A stretch of 64,000 nucleotides of DNA from Dyadobacter fermentans (lineage in GTDB: Bacteria; Bacteroidota; Bacteroidia; Cytophagales; Spirosomataceae), in the NCBI RefSeq assembly GCF_019924045.1, contig NZ_JAHXBN010000022.1, positions 262,168 to 326,167 of the forward strand, given 5' to 3'. The position numbers and the translations under genes are program-made. Below the pieces are notes generated by a model. That model saw only the letters and a program-made list of their open reading frames with translations. It did no database searches and was not told the origin of the DNA. Below are positions 41,871 through 51,500 of this stretch, one piece after another; the stretch's first letter is position 1; each line of letters starts with the position of its first letter.

Positions 41871-43862
41871 TTACTGCAACAACATTACCGCCCCCTTCTT
41901 ACTGATGATCTTCCCTTTGGTTGATACTCCTTCGATTTCCCACACGTAGTTACCCGAAACGGCTGTGCTGCCGTTGAAAGAGCCATCCCAGCCGGTGTTG
42001 AGCTGGTTGGTGAAAAAAACTACTTGCCCCCAGCGATTGAAAATGCGGAAGTAGCGGATCGATTCGATATCGTTCACGACCGGTACCAATACTTCGTTCT
42101 TGCCGTCGCGATTGGGCGAGAATGCGGTGGGAATTATAATGCTCTCCTGGCGGGTAATGGACAGGTTCACCTGGCCGGTGCCTTTGCAGCCCGTCTCCGA
42201 TACAACATCTACCGTATAAGACTGATTTTCCCGCAAAACTGCCACCGGGCTCTGAATATTAGCGTTGTTCAGCCCGATTGCCGGCGTCCAGAGAAACGTG
42301 GCCGCTGCGTAATTGCGAATCTGGGGCGAAGTAGCATTGAGCTGGAAAGGGACATTATATTCGATCAGGGCGTCGGGCGTTACATTCACTTCGATTTTCG
42401 GGGATACCGTGACGCGCACGGTATCCGTTTGGGTACAAAAGCCCTTCGTGGCAGTAATAACATATTCCGTAGTGGTTTCGGGACTAGCCACCGGCTCCAA
42501 CATGCTGGCATTATCCAGTCCGTTTTGCGGCAGCCATGAAAACGCCTGGCCATTGCTGGTAGTAGCGAGTGCGACAGATTGCCCTGTGCAAAGGGTAGTG
42601 TCCGGCATGGTACTGACGATAATATCGCTGGTAAACGTCACATTAGCATCCTGCGCGGTGGTGCAGCCGTTGTAGTCTTTGACAAACACCCTGTAATGCC
42701 CTGCCGGCACCTGAAATGTGTTGGACGCGAGGTAATTAACGGAGTCGATAGAGTATTGGTAAGGCGAAGTGCCGTCCGCTGCTGTAAGCGTGATCGTACC
42801 ATCGGTGCCGGTATCGCAGCTGCCCGATGCCACTTCGGCTGTGAGCTTCGGCCTTCCGATGACAATCTGCTTGCCGTTTTCGAGGGTGTTGCCGCATGCC
42901 TGGCTGGTGACGGCAAGTGTAACATATTTTGGACCACCGGTTGACCATTTTAATACGTAGGGGCCCATTCCGGAGCCGGAGATAACCTGAGCACCGTCCC
43001 AGCCCCATTTGAAATCATAGCCGGTGCCGGGTGCCGGAATAGGGCCGGTGTATTTTACCTCAACGTTTTTTGAAGGGTCACAATCCGGGCTGGCAATGAT
43101 GGAAAAATCCGCATACGGGTTAATGTTGGCCTCAAAGCAGATTTCCGCAGCGGATTTATTCACAGCTGCCTGCGGAAAATACTCACGCCGAAAAGACAAG
43201 TAAGCGATATTCGCTTCGCCGGATTCACAGGAAACTACGTTATCATCCCGAAAAACATAAATCGGTACCCCGGCTTTACCGACGTAGTTTTTGTTGGCGT
43301 CGATGAAGCTCGTAAAAAGGTTGTTGCCAACATAAATATCCATTCTTCCGGTAGCACCATCGCGCGTGAAAGTCAGCAGGTAGTAAGTGGCCGAATCAAA
43401 ATAAGGGCATTCTCCGATAACACCGTTTGGAGTTAATTCCAGGCAATGGCTGTTATTTCCCGGAGTAGTTTTGAAATAAATACCTTGATCGCGGGTGCCA
43501 TTCGAAAAATCGATGATCCTGGCCCTGGTTTGGCCCCAGTCGGTCACTTTCAGGTAAAGCTGAATGGTGTAGGTTTCGGAGACGAGCCCGTCGGGATTGG
43601 GGTACATTAGGCCCCAATTCATATTAGTATGATAGACAGCCCGCCGCTCGCCGCAAGGAAGGACTTCCGAAACAGACCTGCCTCCCGAACTCCCGGCATT
43701 GCATGAGCCGCCCGATTTTACCTGTACAAGGTCGGGCCCGCATTCCGGCTGTGCCACAGCGAATTCGTTTCTAAAACGATAGGTTTGTTTGCCGGTCTGC
43801 GCGTGAGCAAAAGGCAGGAAAGAGCAGAAAAAGAAGAGGATATATAAAGCGCTCGCCTTCAT
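41871..43862 (-). CDS. T9SS-associated surface protein with gliding-motility C-terminal domain
   Basis: 663 residues. A signal peptide (MKASALYILFFFCSFLPFAHAQ) starts it. A laminin-G/concanavalin-like part (YTIQLYLKVTDWGQTRARIIDFSNGTRDQGIYF) follows. PKD/SprB-like repeats come next (CDTGTDGTITLTAADGTSPYQYSIDS, VTVSPKIEVNVTP). The C-terminus carries the gliding/T9SS B-type signal IPTAFSPNRDGKNEVLVPV, then FRIFNRWGQVVFFTNQLNTGWDGSFNG. It is secreted by the type IX system to the surface, perhaps as an adhesin; no ligand is known. Confidence 0.9.
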   Translation of the reverse strand: MKASALYILFFFCSFLPFAHAQTGKQTYRFRNEFAVAQPECGPDLVQVKSGGSCNAGSSGGRSVSEVLPCGERRAVYHTNMNWGLMYPNPDGLVSETYTIQLYLKVTDWGQTRARIIDFSNGTRDQGIYFKTTPGNNSHCLELTPNGVIGECPYFDSATYYLLTFTRDGATGRMDIYVGNNLFTSFIDANKNYVGKAGVPIYVFRDDNVVSCESGEANIAYLSFRREYFPQAAVNKSAAEICFEANINPYADFSIIASPDCDPSKNVEVKYTGPIPAPGTGYDFKWGWDGAQVISGSGMGPYVLKWSTGGPKYVTLAVTSQACGNTLENGKQIVIGRPKLTAEVASGSCDTGTDGTITLTAADGTSPYQYSIDSVNYLASNTFQVPAGHYRVFVKDYNGCTTAQDANVTFTSDIIVSTMPDTTLCTGQSVALATTSNGQAFSWLPQNGLDNASMLEPVASPETTTEYVITATKGFCTQTDTVRVTVSPKIEVNVTPDALIEYNVPFQLNATSPQIRNYAAATFLWTPAIGLNNANIQSPVAVLRENQSYTVDVVSETGCKGTGQVNLSITRQESIIIPTAFSPNRDGKNEVLVPVVNDIESIRYFRIFNRWGQVVFFTNQLNTGWDGSFNGSTAVSGNYVWEIEGVSTKGKIISKKGAVMLLQ

Positions 43863-44027
43863 ATCGTTGCCTGCATACCGAACGTGAGTAAAAATTGGGA
43901 TTCAAAATTACGGTAAATACAACTAAAACGATGCCAGTTCGCTGCTTTTTTGATGGAGCGGCTAGAAAACGGACGGGGCCCGCAAATGCAGGCCCGGTCG
44001 AGTGAACAATATGTATGTGAGAGTATA

Positions 44028-45476
44028 TTATGGGATTGCTCTTACGTTTCCGCGGCGGATCATGAGATTGTCCTTCGTTTTGAGGTCATCATGAAGCATT
44101 TTTCGGAAGCTGTCGACGCTCTTCGTGGCTGCAAGGCGTTGTCCTTCCGGAGCCGGAATCCCTATAATGTCGAGTGCTTTGCGGAGCAGCGTTTCATTTT
44201 CATCACCAAATGGCAGGTAAGGCACGGTAGAGTCTTCTACTTCGTAATCCGGCGTCATACCATTCACTGTACCATAATCCGACTCGCCGTTGGCATTGGT
44301 AGTTTGCCCGAGCATGATATAGGCGCCCCATTTCCATCGCTCCTGGTCGTCGCTGACCAGCGAACCGAACAGGTTTTTGCCGGCAGTATGTTCGCCGATC
44401 TTGATCACGTTCATGTATGGTTTCAATCCATTTATTACCAGTTCGCTGGCTGATGCCGTGCCATTGGATGTAAGCACAAACACGCGGTTCAATGTGCTGC
44501 CGATATTGTTCGCTTCGTTGAGGAACGAATAGTTGAGTGCATCGGCTCCCTGTGTTTTCTGCCAGTAAGCAGTGTATTTATCGTTCCATTGCTCCTTATA
44601 GAAAATTTTAGAGTTGGAAACACCGGTCCCGATGAGCGATGCGAGCGTTTCTGCCGAACTGATATATCCCCCCGGATTGAACCGCAAGTCAAGTACCAGT
44701 TCATTGACGCCCTTACTTTTAAAATCCGCGAATACCTGGCGCAACTCATTGTCGTACTTCGATGCGTCGGTTTCGGTACCCGGTACGAATTGCGTGTAAA
44801 CCAGATAACCGATTGTTTTGCCATAAGTGGGTTTTGAAATAACCGTGGAAAACAGAACGGGGTCTTCGCTTACCTCCGCCTTGGTCATGGTGATGGTCTG
44901 GCTGCTTGCCACAATATCGGAACCCGAGACTTCTCCCAGCGTGAAAGTAGCCGTTTCGTTGCTGCTGAGGAGTGACGTGTAGTTGCTGGAAGTAAGTTGT
45001 GTGCCATTCACTTTCATGAGAATATCTCCGCGTTTCAAGCCTGCCGCTTCTGCCGGGCTGCCTTTTACCACGTAGTTCAGGAAGGCGGCAATGTTGGACT
45101 TCCCATTATCGATGTAAGACAATGAATAGCTGATGCCGAAAATTTTGCTGATGCCATTGAACTCGTCCTGCAAGGCATCAATATCGTCGGTAACCATCGA
45201 GAACCGGTCGACGGTTGTCCGTTGATAGACGAGTTTCTCAAAGTAATCGTGAGGATCAATGGTGTTATCGAGCGTGCTTTCGGCCGGGAGGTTTTTGTAC
45301 CAGAAATATGCGTCGTCCATCACGTCGTAAAGCCAGCTGTTTATTTCGGGATAATCCGCCGCCGTGGTGGAATCGACTTTTGCGATGGCCGGATCGACAT
45401 CCTTATCGTGACAACCCACCACCGCCAACGCAAATATCAGGACATAGAGCAGATGTAATTGTTTGAAATTTAACAT
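44028..45476 (-). CDS. S41-family (C-terminal processing) peptidase lipoprotein
   Basis: 482 residues from the ATG at 45476 (MLNFKQLHLLYVLIFALAVVGCHDK, lipoprotein Cys22); an upstream frame has no leader. An N-terminal helical part is followed by a PDZ domain (YVVKGSPAEAAGLKRGDILMKVNG) and the S41 core. The catalytic Ser is in FVLTSNGTASASELVINGLKPY and the Lys in GEHTAGKNLFGS. It probably clips exported proteins at the envelope. The downstream gap (43863-44027) holds no gene. Confidence 0.9.
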   Translation of the reverse strand: MLNFKQLHLLYVLIFALAVVGCHDKDVDPAIAKVDSTTAADYPEINSWLYDVMDDAYFWYKNLPAESTLDNTIDPHDYFEKLVYQRTTVDRFSMVTDDIDALQDEFNGISKIFGISYSLSYIDNGKSNIAAFLNYVVKGSPAEAAGLKRGDILMKVNGTQLTSSNYTSLLSSNETATFTLGEVSGSDIVASSQTITMTKAEVSEDPVLFSTVISKPTYGKTIGYLVYTQFVPGTETDASKYDNELRQVFADFKSKGVNELVLDLRFNPGGYISSAETLASLIGTGVSNSKIFYKEQWNDKYTAYWQKTQGADALNYSFLNEANNIGSTLNRVFVLTSNGTASASELVINGLKPYMNVIKIGEHTAGKNLFGSLVSDDQERWKWGAYIMLGQTTNANGESDYGTVNGMTPDYEVEDSTVPYLPFGDENETLLRKALDIIGIPAPEGQRLAATKSVDSFRKMLHDDLKTKDNLMIRRGNVRAIP

Positions 45477-45669
45477 AGTGTTCAGTTTAAAGTAATGTGT
45501 AAACTGATTCCATAGGCCGCAATGCAATGTAGGTTAATCGGTAATATACTGCTGTTACGTAGGGTGGAGGGGAAATGTGGCGGTGGGAGATGCTATTTTT
45601 ATTCAAAAAACGGAGTAACTGCCCCGGGAGGGGCATCCTGTTTATAGAATTACCATTCATAAAACGGAA

Positions 45670-45721
45670 ACCGGCTCCGGAGGAGCCTCCTAAGTTATCA
45701 GGAGGCCCCTCCGGAGCCGGT
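45670..45721 (-). repeat. Long inverted repeat downstream of iolE
   Basis: ACCGGCTCCGGAGGAGCCTC and its complement form a 22-base stem with one mismatch around an eight-base loop (AAGTTATC). The arms are themselves made of short GGAG/CTCC palindromes. Likely the iol transcript end or a protective 3-prime hairpin. Confidence 0.75.
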
Positions 45722-45748
45722 TAAATGGGTGCGTATTGATATACTGTA

Positions 45749-45773
45749 AACAGGTGGGCCCGCCGGGCCTGTT
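45749..45773 (-). terminator. Second hairpin downstream of iolE
   Basis: AACAGGtGGGCCcgcCGGGCCTGTT folds into an imperfect nine- to ten-pair stem. It lies 66 bases after the iolE stop. Without a strong T run, so a stability or partial termination element. Confidence 0.5.
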
Positions 45774-45839
45774 CCCGCAATTGTTGCTTGTTAAATGCCG
45801 CAGACCTTGAATAATGTCGGCGCTTGAACTACTGAAATC

Positions 45840-46742
45840 TTAAATCCCTGTTAATCCCCTGAAAAAATTCCTTGCAATGATAGCGTATTCGAGCGGGTTT
45901 GCTTTGGCGGGGTCTTGTTCGGCTTCGAGGACGATCCAGCCCGCATAATCGCTTTTTTTGATGATTTCGAAAAGCGATGGGAAATCAATGCAGCCTTCGG
46001 AATCGCCGGGGACGGTGAAAACGCCGTTTTTAACGGCCGTCAGAAAGCTCAGGCGCTCGTCATGTACGCGTTGCAACACGTTCGGGCGTACGTCTTTCAG
46101 GTGTATGTGCGCTGTGCGGCCGATGTACTTGTTTAATGCGGCTACCGGGTCTTCGCCGGCGAAATGGAAATGCCCGCAGTCGTAGTTCAGGAACACGTAG
46201 TCGGGATTGGTTTCGTTGAGCAGCCGGTCGGTTTCTTCCACGGTTTGAATGCAAGTACCCATATGATGGTGAAATGCGAGTTTCATGCCCCGGTCGCGGG
46301 CGATTTTGCCGAGCTCATCCAGGCCGTAGGTGAAATTGTCCCAGTCTTCACGGGTATTCAGCATTCCTTTGCCTTCGAATACCGGGACATCCATCTGGCC
46401 CTGGCAGCTGTTACCCGTTTCGCCACCACCGATCACCTTCGCCCCCATTATTTCCAGGAAATCGAGCAGTTTCGTGAAGTTTTCGCGGTTTTCAGCGAAG
46501 GATTTCGTTGTCAGCTCGTAGCTGTTCCATTGATTACAGATCTGCAAGCCGCGGAGTCCCAGTGCTTTTTTCAGGACATTGGTATCGCGGGGAAATTTGT
46601 TGCCGACCTCGCAGCCAGTAAATCCGGCCAGCGCCATTTCGCTCACACATTGCTCAAATGTATTCTCGCCGCCGAGCTCCGGCATATCGTCGTTGGTCCA
46701 GTTGATAGGAGCAACCCCCAGTTTGATGTTTTCGAAGTTCAT
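45840..46742 (-). CDS. iolE: 2-keto-myo-inositol dehydratase
   Basis: 300 residues of a TIM-barrel sugar isomerase/epimerase fold. IolE signature segments are IKLGVAPINWTNDDMPELG at the start, GFTGCEVGNKFP, LKLAFHHHMGTCIQT, and YVFLNYDCGHFHFAGEDP with FIHLKDVRP-like AHIHLKDVRPNV. Metal ligands lie in the E/D/H/E set of these segments. It dehydrates scyllo-inosose to 3D-(3,5/4)-trihydroxycyclohexane-1,2-dione in the cytoplasm. It is the last gene of the iol operon. Confidence 0.92.
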   Translation of the reverse strand: MNFENIKLGVAPINWTNDDMPELGGENTFEQCVSEMALAGFTGCEVGNKFPRDTNVLKKALGLRGLQICNQWNSYELTTKSFAENRENFTKLLDFLEIMGAKVIGGGETGNSCQGQMDVPVFEGKGMLNTREDWDNFTYGLDELGKIARDRGMKLAFHHHMGTCIQTVEETDRLLNETNPDYVFLNYDCGHFHFAGEDPVAALNKYIGRTAHIHLKDVRPNVLQRVHDERLSFLTAVKNGVFTVPGDSEGCIDFPSLFEIIKKSDYAGWIVLEAEQDPAKANPLEYAIIARNFFRGLTGI

Positions 46743-46748
46743 TTTTTT

Positions 46749-46843
46749 GGAAAGGGATGAAGGGGATGAAAGGGAGGATGGAGGAAGGGGAGGATGGAGG
46801 AGAAAAATTCATCCTCCCTTTCTTCCCTTTCCTCCTTTCTCCC
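46749..46843 (-). repeat. Purine/pyrimidine inverted repeat between iolD and iolE
   Basis: The left arm is a G/A run with repeats of GGATG and GGAGG (46749-46802). The right arm is its pyrimidine counterpart, CATCCTCCCTTTC and CTCC repeats (46809-46843). GAAAGGGAGGATG and its exact complement occur. The arm ends at the iolD stop codon. It can form a hairpin in the RNA between the two genes, or a purine triplex-like structure in DNA. Confidence 0.7.
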
Positions 46844-48708
46844 TATAAAAAGATTCGTTGCGTTTTTTTGTTCTCGCGATAAGTTTCAAATGCTTTTTGC
46901 ACCGATGCCGATGTCGATATTTCGGCCACAGGCACTTCCCACCATGCGTGGTAGCCCTTCACGGTGCGGTAGAGGCTCGTTTCGATGTAAATGACGGTCG
47001 TCCGGCCGGCGGTTTTGGCTTGTGCCAATGCGTTTTCAAGCGACTGCCTGTCGGTAGCGCGGATGACGTTGGCGCCGAGGCTTTCCGCATTTTTGGCAAG
47101 GTCCACCGGCAAAAATCCGCCCGACAGCTGGCCGGTTTCGTTTTCGCGGTATTTGTACATGGTTCCAAAACGCTCGCTGCCGATGCTTTCTGACAACCCT
47201 CCGATACTCGCGTAGCCATTGTTATTCAAAAGCAAAATCGTGAAGCGCACACCTTCCTGAATGGCCGTTACGATCTCGTGGTTGTTCATCAGGTAACCGC
47301 CATCACCACAGAGTACGTACACTTCGCGGGTAGGATCAGCCATTTTAGCACCCAGCCCCGCAGCGATCTCATAACCCATGCAGGAGAAACCGTATTCCAG
47401 GTGGAAGTTCTTAGGATCGGTGGCGCGCCAGAGCTTGTGCAAATCCCCCGGAGCGCTGCCCGATGCGTTGATCATCACATCGCGATCGTCCATGAAGCTG
47501 TTCAATGTACCTATCACCACCGCCTGATCGATCGGTGGAACGGTGCCGTTACCGTCGGCGTAGATTTGCGTTACTTCATCATCCCACGCCTTGTTGATAT
47601 CAGCCATATGCTGGCGATAATCCGCCGCGACTTCATGGTTACTCAAAAGTCCCGCGAGTTCTTCCAGGACGGCCTTCGCATCCCCGATCACGGGTAATGC
47701 AGCGTGTTTGAAAGCATCAAACTCGCTGATATTGATATTGATAAAACGGACATCCGGGTTTTTGAAGATCGACTTGGAAGCCGTCGTAAAATCGCTGTAA
47801 CGCGTGCCGATACCGATGACGAGGTCGGCCTGGTTGGCCACATCGATAGCATATTTGGTGCCGGTAGCGCCCAAGCCGCCAATGCTGTACGGCGCATCGT
47901 AGCGCACGGCACCTTTTCCGGCGAAAGTTTCGCCGACAGGAATGCCGGTTTTGGAGGCAAATTGATGAAGTGTTTCAGCTGCACCGCTGTAAATAGCCCC
48001 GCCACCTGCCACAATCACCGGTTTTTGAGCAGATTTGATCCATTCAGCCGCCTTTTGCAAAGTTACCAGGTCAGGACGAGGCCGGCCGACGTGCCATACG
48101 CGTTTTTGGAACAATGAATCAGGAAAATCGTAGGCGTGAGTCTGGACATCCTGCGGCATGGAGAGCGTCACCGCACCCATTTCGGCCTGTGAAGTAAGTA
48201 CGCGCATTACTTCGGGCAAGGAGTAAATAAGTTGCTCTGGGCGGTTAATGCGGTCCCAGTACTTGGAAACCGGTTTGAAACAATCATTTACAGAAATATC
48301 CTGTGAAGCCGCGCTTTCGAGCTGTTGCAAAACCGGGTTAGGCTCGCGGGTAGCGAAAATATCGCCCGGGAGAAGCAGTACGGGCAACCGGTTAATGGTT
48401 GCCAATGCGGCGCCTGTGATCATATTGGTAGCGCCGGGGCCGATGGACGTTGTACAGACGAATGCGCCCAACCGGTTCTTCACCTTCGCATAAGCGACCG
48501 CGGTATGGACCATCGATTGCTCGTTACGGCATTGGTAGTAACGGAAATCCGGGTTTTCCTGCAATGCCTGGCCCAGTCCGGCCACATTGCCATGCCCGAA
48601 AATGCCGAAACAGCCGCCGAAATAGAGCTCCTCGACGCCGTCGCGTTCGATGTACTGGTTTTTTAGAAACATGATGGTAGCCTGTGCTACCGTGAGTCGT
48701 TTGGTCAT
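46843..48708 (-). CDS. iolD: 3D-(3,5/4)-trihydroxycyclohexane-1,2-dione hydrolase
   Basis: 621 residues of the thiamine diphosphate enzyme family. N-terminal Pyr domain (GCFGIFGHGNVAGLGQALQ), central domain (WIKSAQKPVIVAGGGAIYSGA) and C-terminal PP domain. ThDP is held by CGDGGYLMNNHEIVTAIQEGVRFTILLLNNNGYASIGG near residues 438-475. It opens the ring of the diketone to 5-deoxy-D-glucuronate. It belongs with iolE and iolB in the operon. Confidence 0.95.
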   Translation of the reverse strand: MTKRLTVAQATIMFLKNQYIERDGVEELYFGGCFGIFGHGNVAGLGQALQENPDFRYYQCRNEQSMVHTAVAYAKVKNRLGAFVCTTSIGPGATNMITGAALATINRLPVLLLPGDIFATREPNPVLQQLESAASQDISVNDCFKPVSKYWDRINRPEQLIYSLPEVMRVLTSQAEMGAVTLSMPQDVQTHAYDFPDSLFQKRVWHVGRPRPDLVTLQKAAEWIKSAQKPVIVAGGGAIYSGAAETLHQFASKTGIPVGETFAGKGAVRYDAPYSIGGLGATGTKYAIDVANQADLVIGIGTRYSDFTTASKSIFKNPDVRFININISEFDAFKHAALPVIGDAKAVLEELAGLLSNHEVAADYRQHMADINKAWDDEVTQIYADGNGTVPPIDQAVVIGTLNSFMDDRDVMINASGSAPGDLHKLWRATDPKNFHLEYGFSCMGYEIAAGLGAKMADPTREVYVLCGDGGYLMNNHEIVTAIQEGVRFTILLLNNNGYASIGGLSESIGSERFGTMYKYRENETGQLSGGFLPVDLAKNAESLGANVIRATDRQSLENALAQAKTAGRTTVIYIETSLYRTVKGYHAWWEVPVAEISTSASVQKAFETYRENKKTQRIFL

Positions 48709-48739
48709 GTCTTTTGAATATTTACTGTTCGAAACAGAG

Positions 48740-49690
48740 TCAGCTGATAATGTCGCTGAAATCGCCCGCCTTGCCCGTGCAACCGAACAGGTCGAATTTT
48801 TTCAGCATAAACTTCTTGTATTCCTCCATAAAAATCTTCCCCGGGGTAGTGGGGGCGAATTCGTCGGGGCGGTCGCGGAAAAACTCCCGGTTGACCATCG
48901 TCCATAGCAAACGCGTGTCGGTGGCAATGTTAATCTTGCAGATTCCCAGCGGAATGGCCTTCCTTACTTCTTCTTCCTGCACACCTTTGGCATCGGTTTT
49001 CAATCGGCCGCCGGCTGCATTAATGCGTTCTATCACTTCCGGCACCACATTGGAGCCGCCGTGCAGCACAAGCGGGAAGCCCGGCAAGCGCTGCCGGATT
49101 TCCTCGAGAATATGGAATTGCAAACCCTGCCCACCCGAGAATTTGTAGGCACCGTGGCTGGTACCGACGGCAATGGCCAGGCTGTCGCAATCAGTAGCAT
49201 GCACAAAATCCTCGACTTGCTGAGGATTGGTATAAAATGAATGCGCGGCGTCTACGGTCAGATCATCTTCCACACCGGCCAGCACGCCAAGTTCAGCTTC
49301 CACACTAATGCCTTTGGCATGTGCTGCGGCCACTACGGCTTTGGTACGGGCTACATTTTTTTCAAAATTGTCGTGCGAGGCATCGATCATCACGGAGGTG
49401 TAGCCGCCTTTGTCGATAGCATCGAAAATGTGCTCTTCATACCCATGATCCATGTGGATCGCATACGTCACGTGCGGGTAAATGCGTGCCGCCGCACCTA
49501 TCATTGACAGGAGCATATCCGCATTCGCGTAGTCACGTGCGAAGGGCGTAGTTTGTACGATGAAAGGAGCATTGGCCTCTTGTGCTGCGGCGAAAAGGCC
49601 ATGGATTTCTTCCATGAAAAACACATTCACGGCCGGTATCGCGTAGCGGCCATAGCACTTTTCGAATAATTGTTTCGTCGTCAGAAGCAT
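48740..49690 (-). CDS. iolJ: Class II aldolase of the inositol pathway (IolJ/FbaA-type)
   Basis: 316 residues. Zn-binding His residues are in AIHMDHGYEEHIFDAIDKGGYTSVMIDASHDNFEKN and FPLVLHGGSNVVPE; the GNxxGS-like phosphate loop is AVGTSHGAYKFSG. The family includes fructose-1,6-bisphosphate aldolase; in an iol operon the likely substrate is 2-deoxy-5-keto-D-gluconate-6-phosphate, giving DHAP and malonate semialdehyde. The assignment to IolJ rests on context. Confidence 0.85.
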   Translation of the reverse strand: MLLTTKQLFEKCYGRYAIPAVNVFFMEEIHGLFAAAQEANAPFIVQTTPFARDYANADMLLSMIGAAARIYPHVTYAIHMDHGYEEHIFDAIDKGGYTSVMIDASHDNFEKNVARTKAVVAAAHAKGISVEAELGVLAGVEDDLTVDAAHSFYTNPQQVEDFVHATDCDSLAIAVGTSHGAYKFSGGQGLQFHILEEIRQRLPGFPLVLHGGSNVVPEVIERINAAGGRLKTDAKGVQEEEVRKAIPLGICKINIATDTRLLWTMVNREFFRDRPDEFAPTTPGKIFMEEYKKFMLKKFDLFGCTGKAGDFSDIIS

Positions 49691-49700
49691 CTGGTTAGTG

Positions 49701-49840
49701 GCTTTCGGCTGTCGGCAATCGACAGTCGATCATTGGTGGTATGGCCGTTTTTTTTTATCAATACATTTCCCCGAGAACTAAACGCTCCGGACTTCGCTTA
49801 TCGCCGACAGCCGACAGCCGACAGCCGACAGCCGACAGCT
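49701..49840 (-). repeat. Inverted repeat with heptamer arms (GCCGACA), transporter/aldolase gap
   Basis: The right arm holds five exact GCCGACA units in a row (49803-49837), ending at the transporter stop codon. The left arm has four degenerate units GCTTTCG, GCTGTCG, GCAATCG, ACAGTCG (49701-49728), the complement type. The loop is about 75 bases. Period 7 in both arms allows pairing in several registers. Confidence 0.8.
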
Positions 49841-51449
49841 ACCAAAATATCGTGTATAAAGCTGCCAGCACACCGCATATCAGCACCGAGCCGATCACGA
49901 AACTCTTGCCGGGCTGGAACATCGACGCCTCGATTTTCAGGCCCTTCGGATTGTCCTTGCTTTTCGGATCGGCCAGGGAAACGGCGACGATCACGGCGCA
50001 GAGGATCAGGAAGATGTAGCCCATACGGTCGAGGAACGGGATTTCAGGATACCTAAATTTCCCTGCTGTCGACAACGGGATCGTCAGCAATGCGGCTGTG
50101 AGAGCCGCAGCGGATGTAGTCCGTTTCCAGAACATGCCCAGGATGAATATGGCAAACACACCCGGGGTAATAAAACTGCTGTATTCCTGAATGAATTGGT
50201 AAGCCTGGTCGAGCACCCTCAGTTGCGGGGCAATGAGTATACCGATCCCCATGGCGACGTAGATCGTGTAGCGGCCTACGCGCACAAGCTGGCGTTCGGT
50301 AGCGTGTGGAGCGATGTATTGTTTGTAAATGTCTAATGTAAATATCGTTGAGATACTGTTTGCTTTACCGGCCAATGACGCGACAATAGCAGCGGTTAAC
50401 GCGGCAAATGCCATTCCTTTTAGGCCTGCGGGCAGGAGGTTGAGCAAAACGGGGTAAGCATGGTCAGGTTTCACCGCATTACCATCGAGCATTTCCTGCT
50501 GGAACATGCCGTTTTGGTACAAAACAAATGCGGCGATGCCCGGGATTACGACGATGATCGGGATGAGCAGTTTGAGCAACGCAGCGAAAAGGATACCTTT
50601 CCGGGCCGTTGGTAAGCTCGCACCAAGGCTTCGCTGGATAATGTACTGGTTGCAGCCGAAATAAGCGAGGTTGTTGATCCACATTGCACCGATGATCACC
50701 GACAGACCGGGAAGATCTTTATAAAAAGGATGCTCTTTCGGCAGGATCATATGGAAATGCGAACCGGCCTGTTCGCGGAGCAACGCTAGCGCATTAAAAA
50801 GACCCGGCCTGTTAAAATGTTCCGAAACGAGGTCCAAAGCAAGGTAAGTCGTGGCCAGACCTCCCATCACGAGCACTATTACCTGTACGACATCCGTATA
50901 CCCGATTACTTTCATCCCACCGATCGTGATCACGATCGCAAACAGGCCGAGTCCCACGATGCCGTAGTTGAAATCGAGGCCGGCGGTCACTTCGAGTGCG
51001 AGTGCGCCGAGGTAGAGGATGGATGTCAGGTTTACAAATACATACAATAGGAGCCAGAAAACTGCCATGATTGTCGCCACCGTGGGACTATACCTTTCCC
51101 GCAGGAATTGTGGCATGGTGTAGATCTTGTTTTTAAGATACACCGGCAGGATAAACAATGCGACGACGATCAGTGAGGCCGCAGCCATCCATTCGTAGGA
51201 AGAAATGGCCAGGCCAATGGCAAATCCCGATCCCGACATCCCGATAAAGTGCTCCGCCGAAATGTTGGAAGCGATGATGGAAGCACCGATCGCCCAGAAC
51301 GTCAGCGAGCCCTCTGCAAGGAAGTAGTCGGTTGAACTAACCTCTTTCGAGCTTTTCTTTTTATAAATCCAGTAACCGTAAGCGGAAACGCCTATCAGAT
51401 AGATGAAAAATACTATGTAATCCAGCGATTGCAGACCGGTAGTGGACAT
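49839..51449 (-). CDS. Sodium/solute symporter (SSS family), probable myo-inositol transporter
   Basis: 536 residues with about 13-14 membrane helices (LDYIVFFIYLIGVSAYGYWIY, SNISAEHFIGMSGSGFAIGLAISSYEWMAAASL). SSS signatures include the unwound helix SIIASNISAEHFIGMSGSGFA and the Na+-site region GKANSISTIFTLD. SLC5-like inositol/sugar transport fits the location in the iol operon. Substrate specificity is inferred from context. Confidence 0.9.
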   Translation of the reverse strand: MSTTGLQSLDYIVFFIYLIGVSAYGYWIYKKKSSKEVSSTDYFLAEGSLTFWAIGASIIASNISAEHFIGMSGSGFAIGLAISSYEWMAAASLIVVALFILPVYLKNKIYTMPQFLRERYSPTVATIMAVFWLLLYVFVNLTSILYLGALALEVTAGLDFNYGIVGLGLFAIVITIGGMKVIGYTDVVQVIVLVMGGLATTYLALDLVSEHFNRPGLFNALALLREQAGSHFHMILPKEHPFYKDLPGLSVIIGAMWINNLAYFGCNQYIIQRSLGASLPTARKGILFAALLKLLIPIIVVIPGIAAFVLYQNGMFQQEMLDGNAVKPDHAYPVLLNLLPAGLKGMAFAALTAAIVASLAGKANSISTIFTLDIYKQYIAPHATERQLVRVGRYTIYVAMGIGILIAPQLRVLDQAYQFIQEYSSFITPGVFAIFILGMFWKRTTSAAALTAALLTIPLSTAGKFRYPEIPFLDRMGYIFLILCAVIVAVSLADPKSKDNPKGLKIEASMFQPGKSFVIGSVLICGVLAALYTIFW

Positions 51450-51500
51450 GCTTATGAAAGGGTTAGTTGGTTAAATGTTACGGTAATTGATGTCGGGAAT

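Larger units (their letters stand above)
45477..45839. other. Gap between the S41 gene and the end of the iol operon
   Basis: No gene is visible in these 363 bases. Two hairpins occupy the iolE-proximal part: 45670-45721 and 45749-45773. A third weaker GC palindrome (GCCCCGGGAGGGGC) lies at 45621-45634. They probably terminate iol transcription. Confidence 0.6.

Noticed and set aside
49803..49840. CRISPR-like array
   Set aside because: The 7-base units are directly adjacent, with no spacers and no cas genes.
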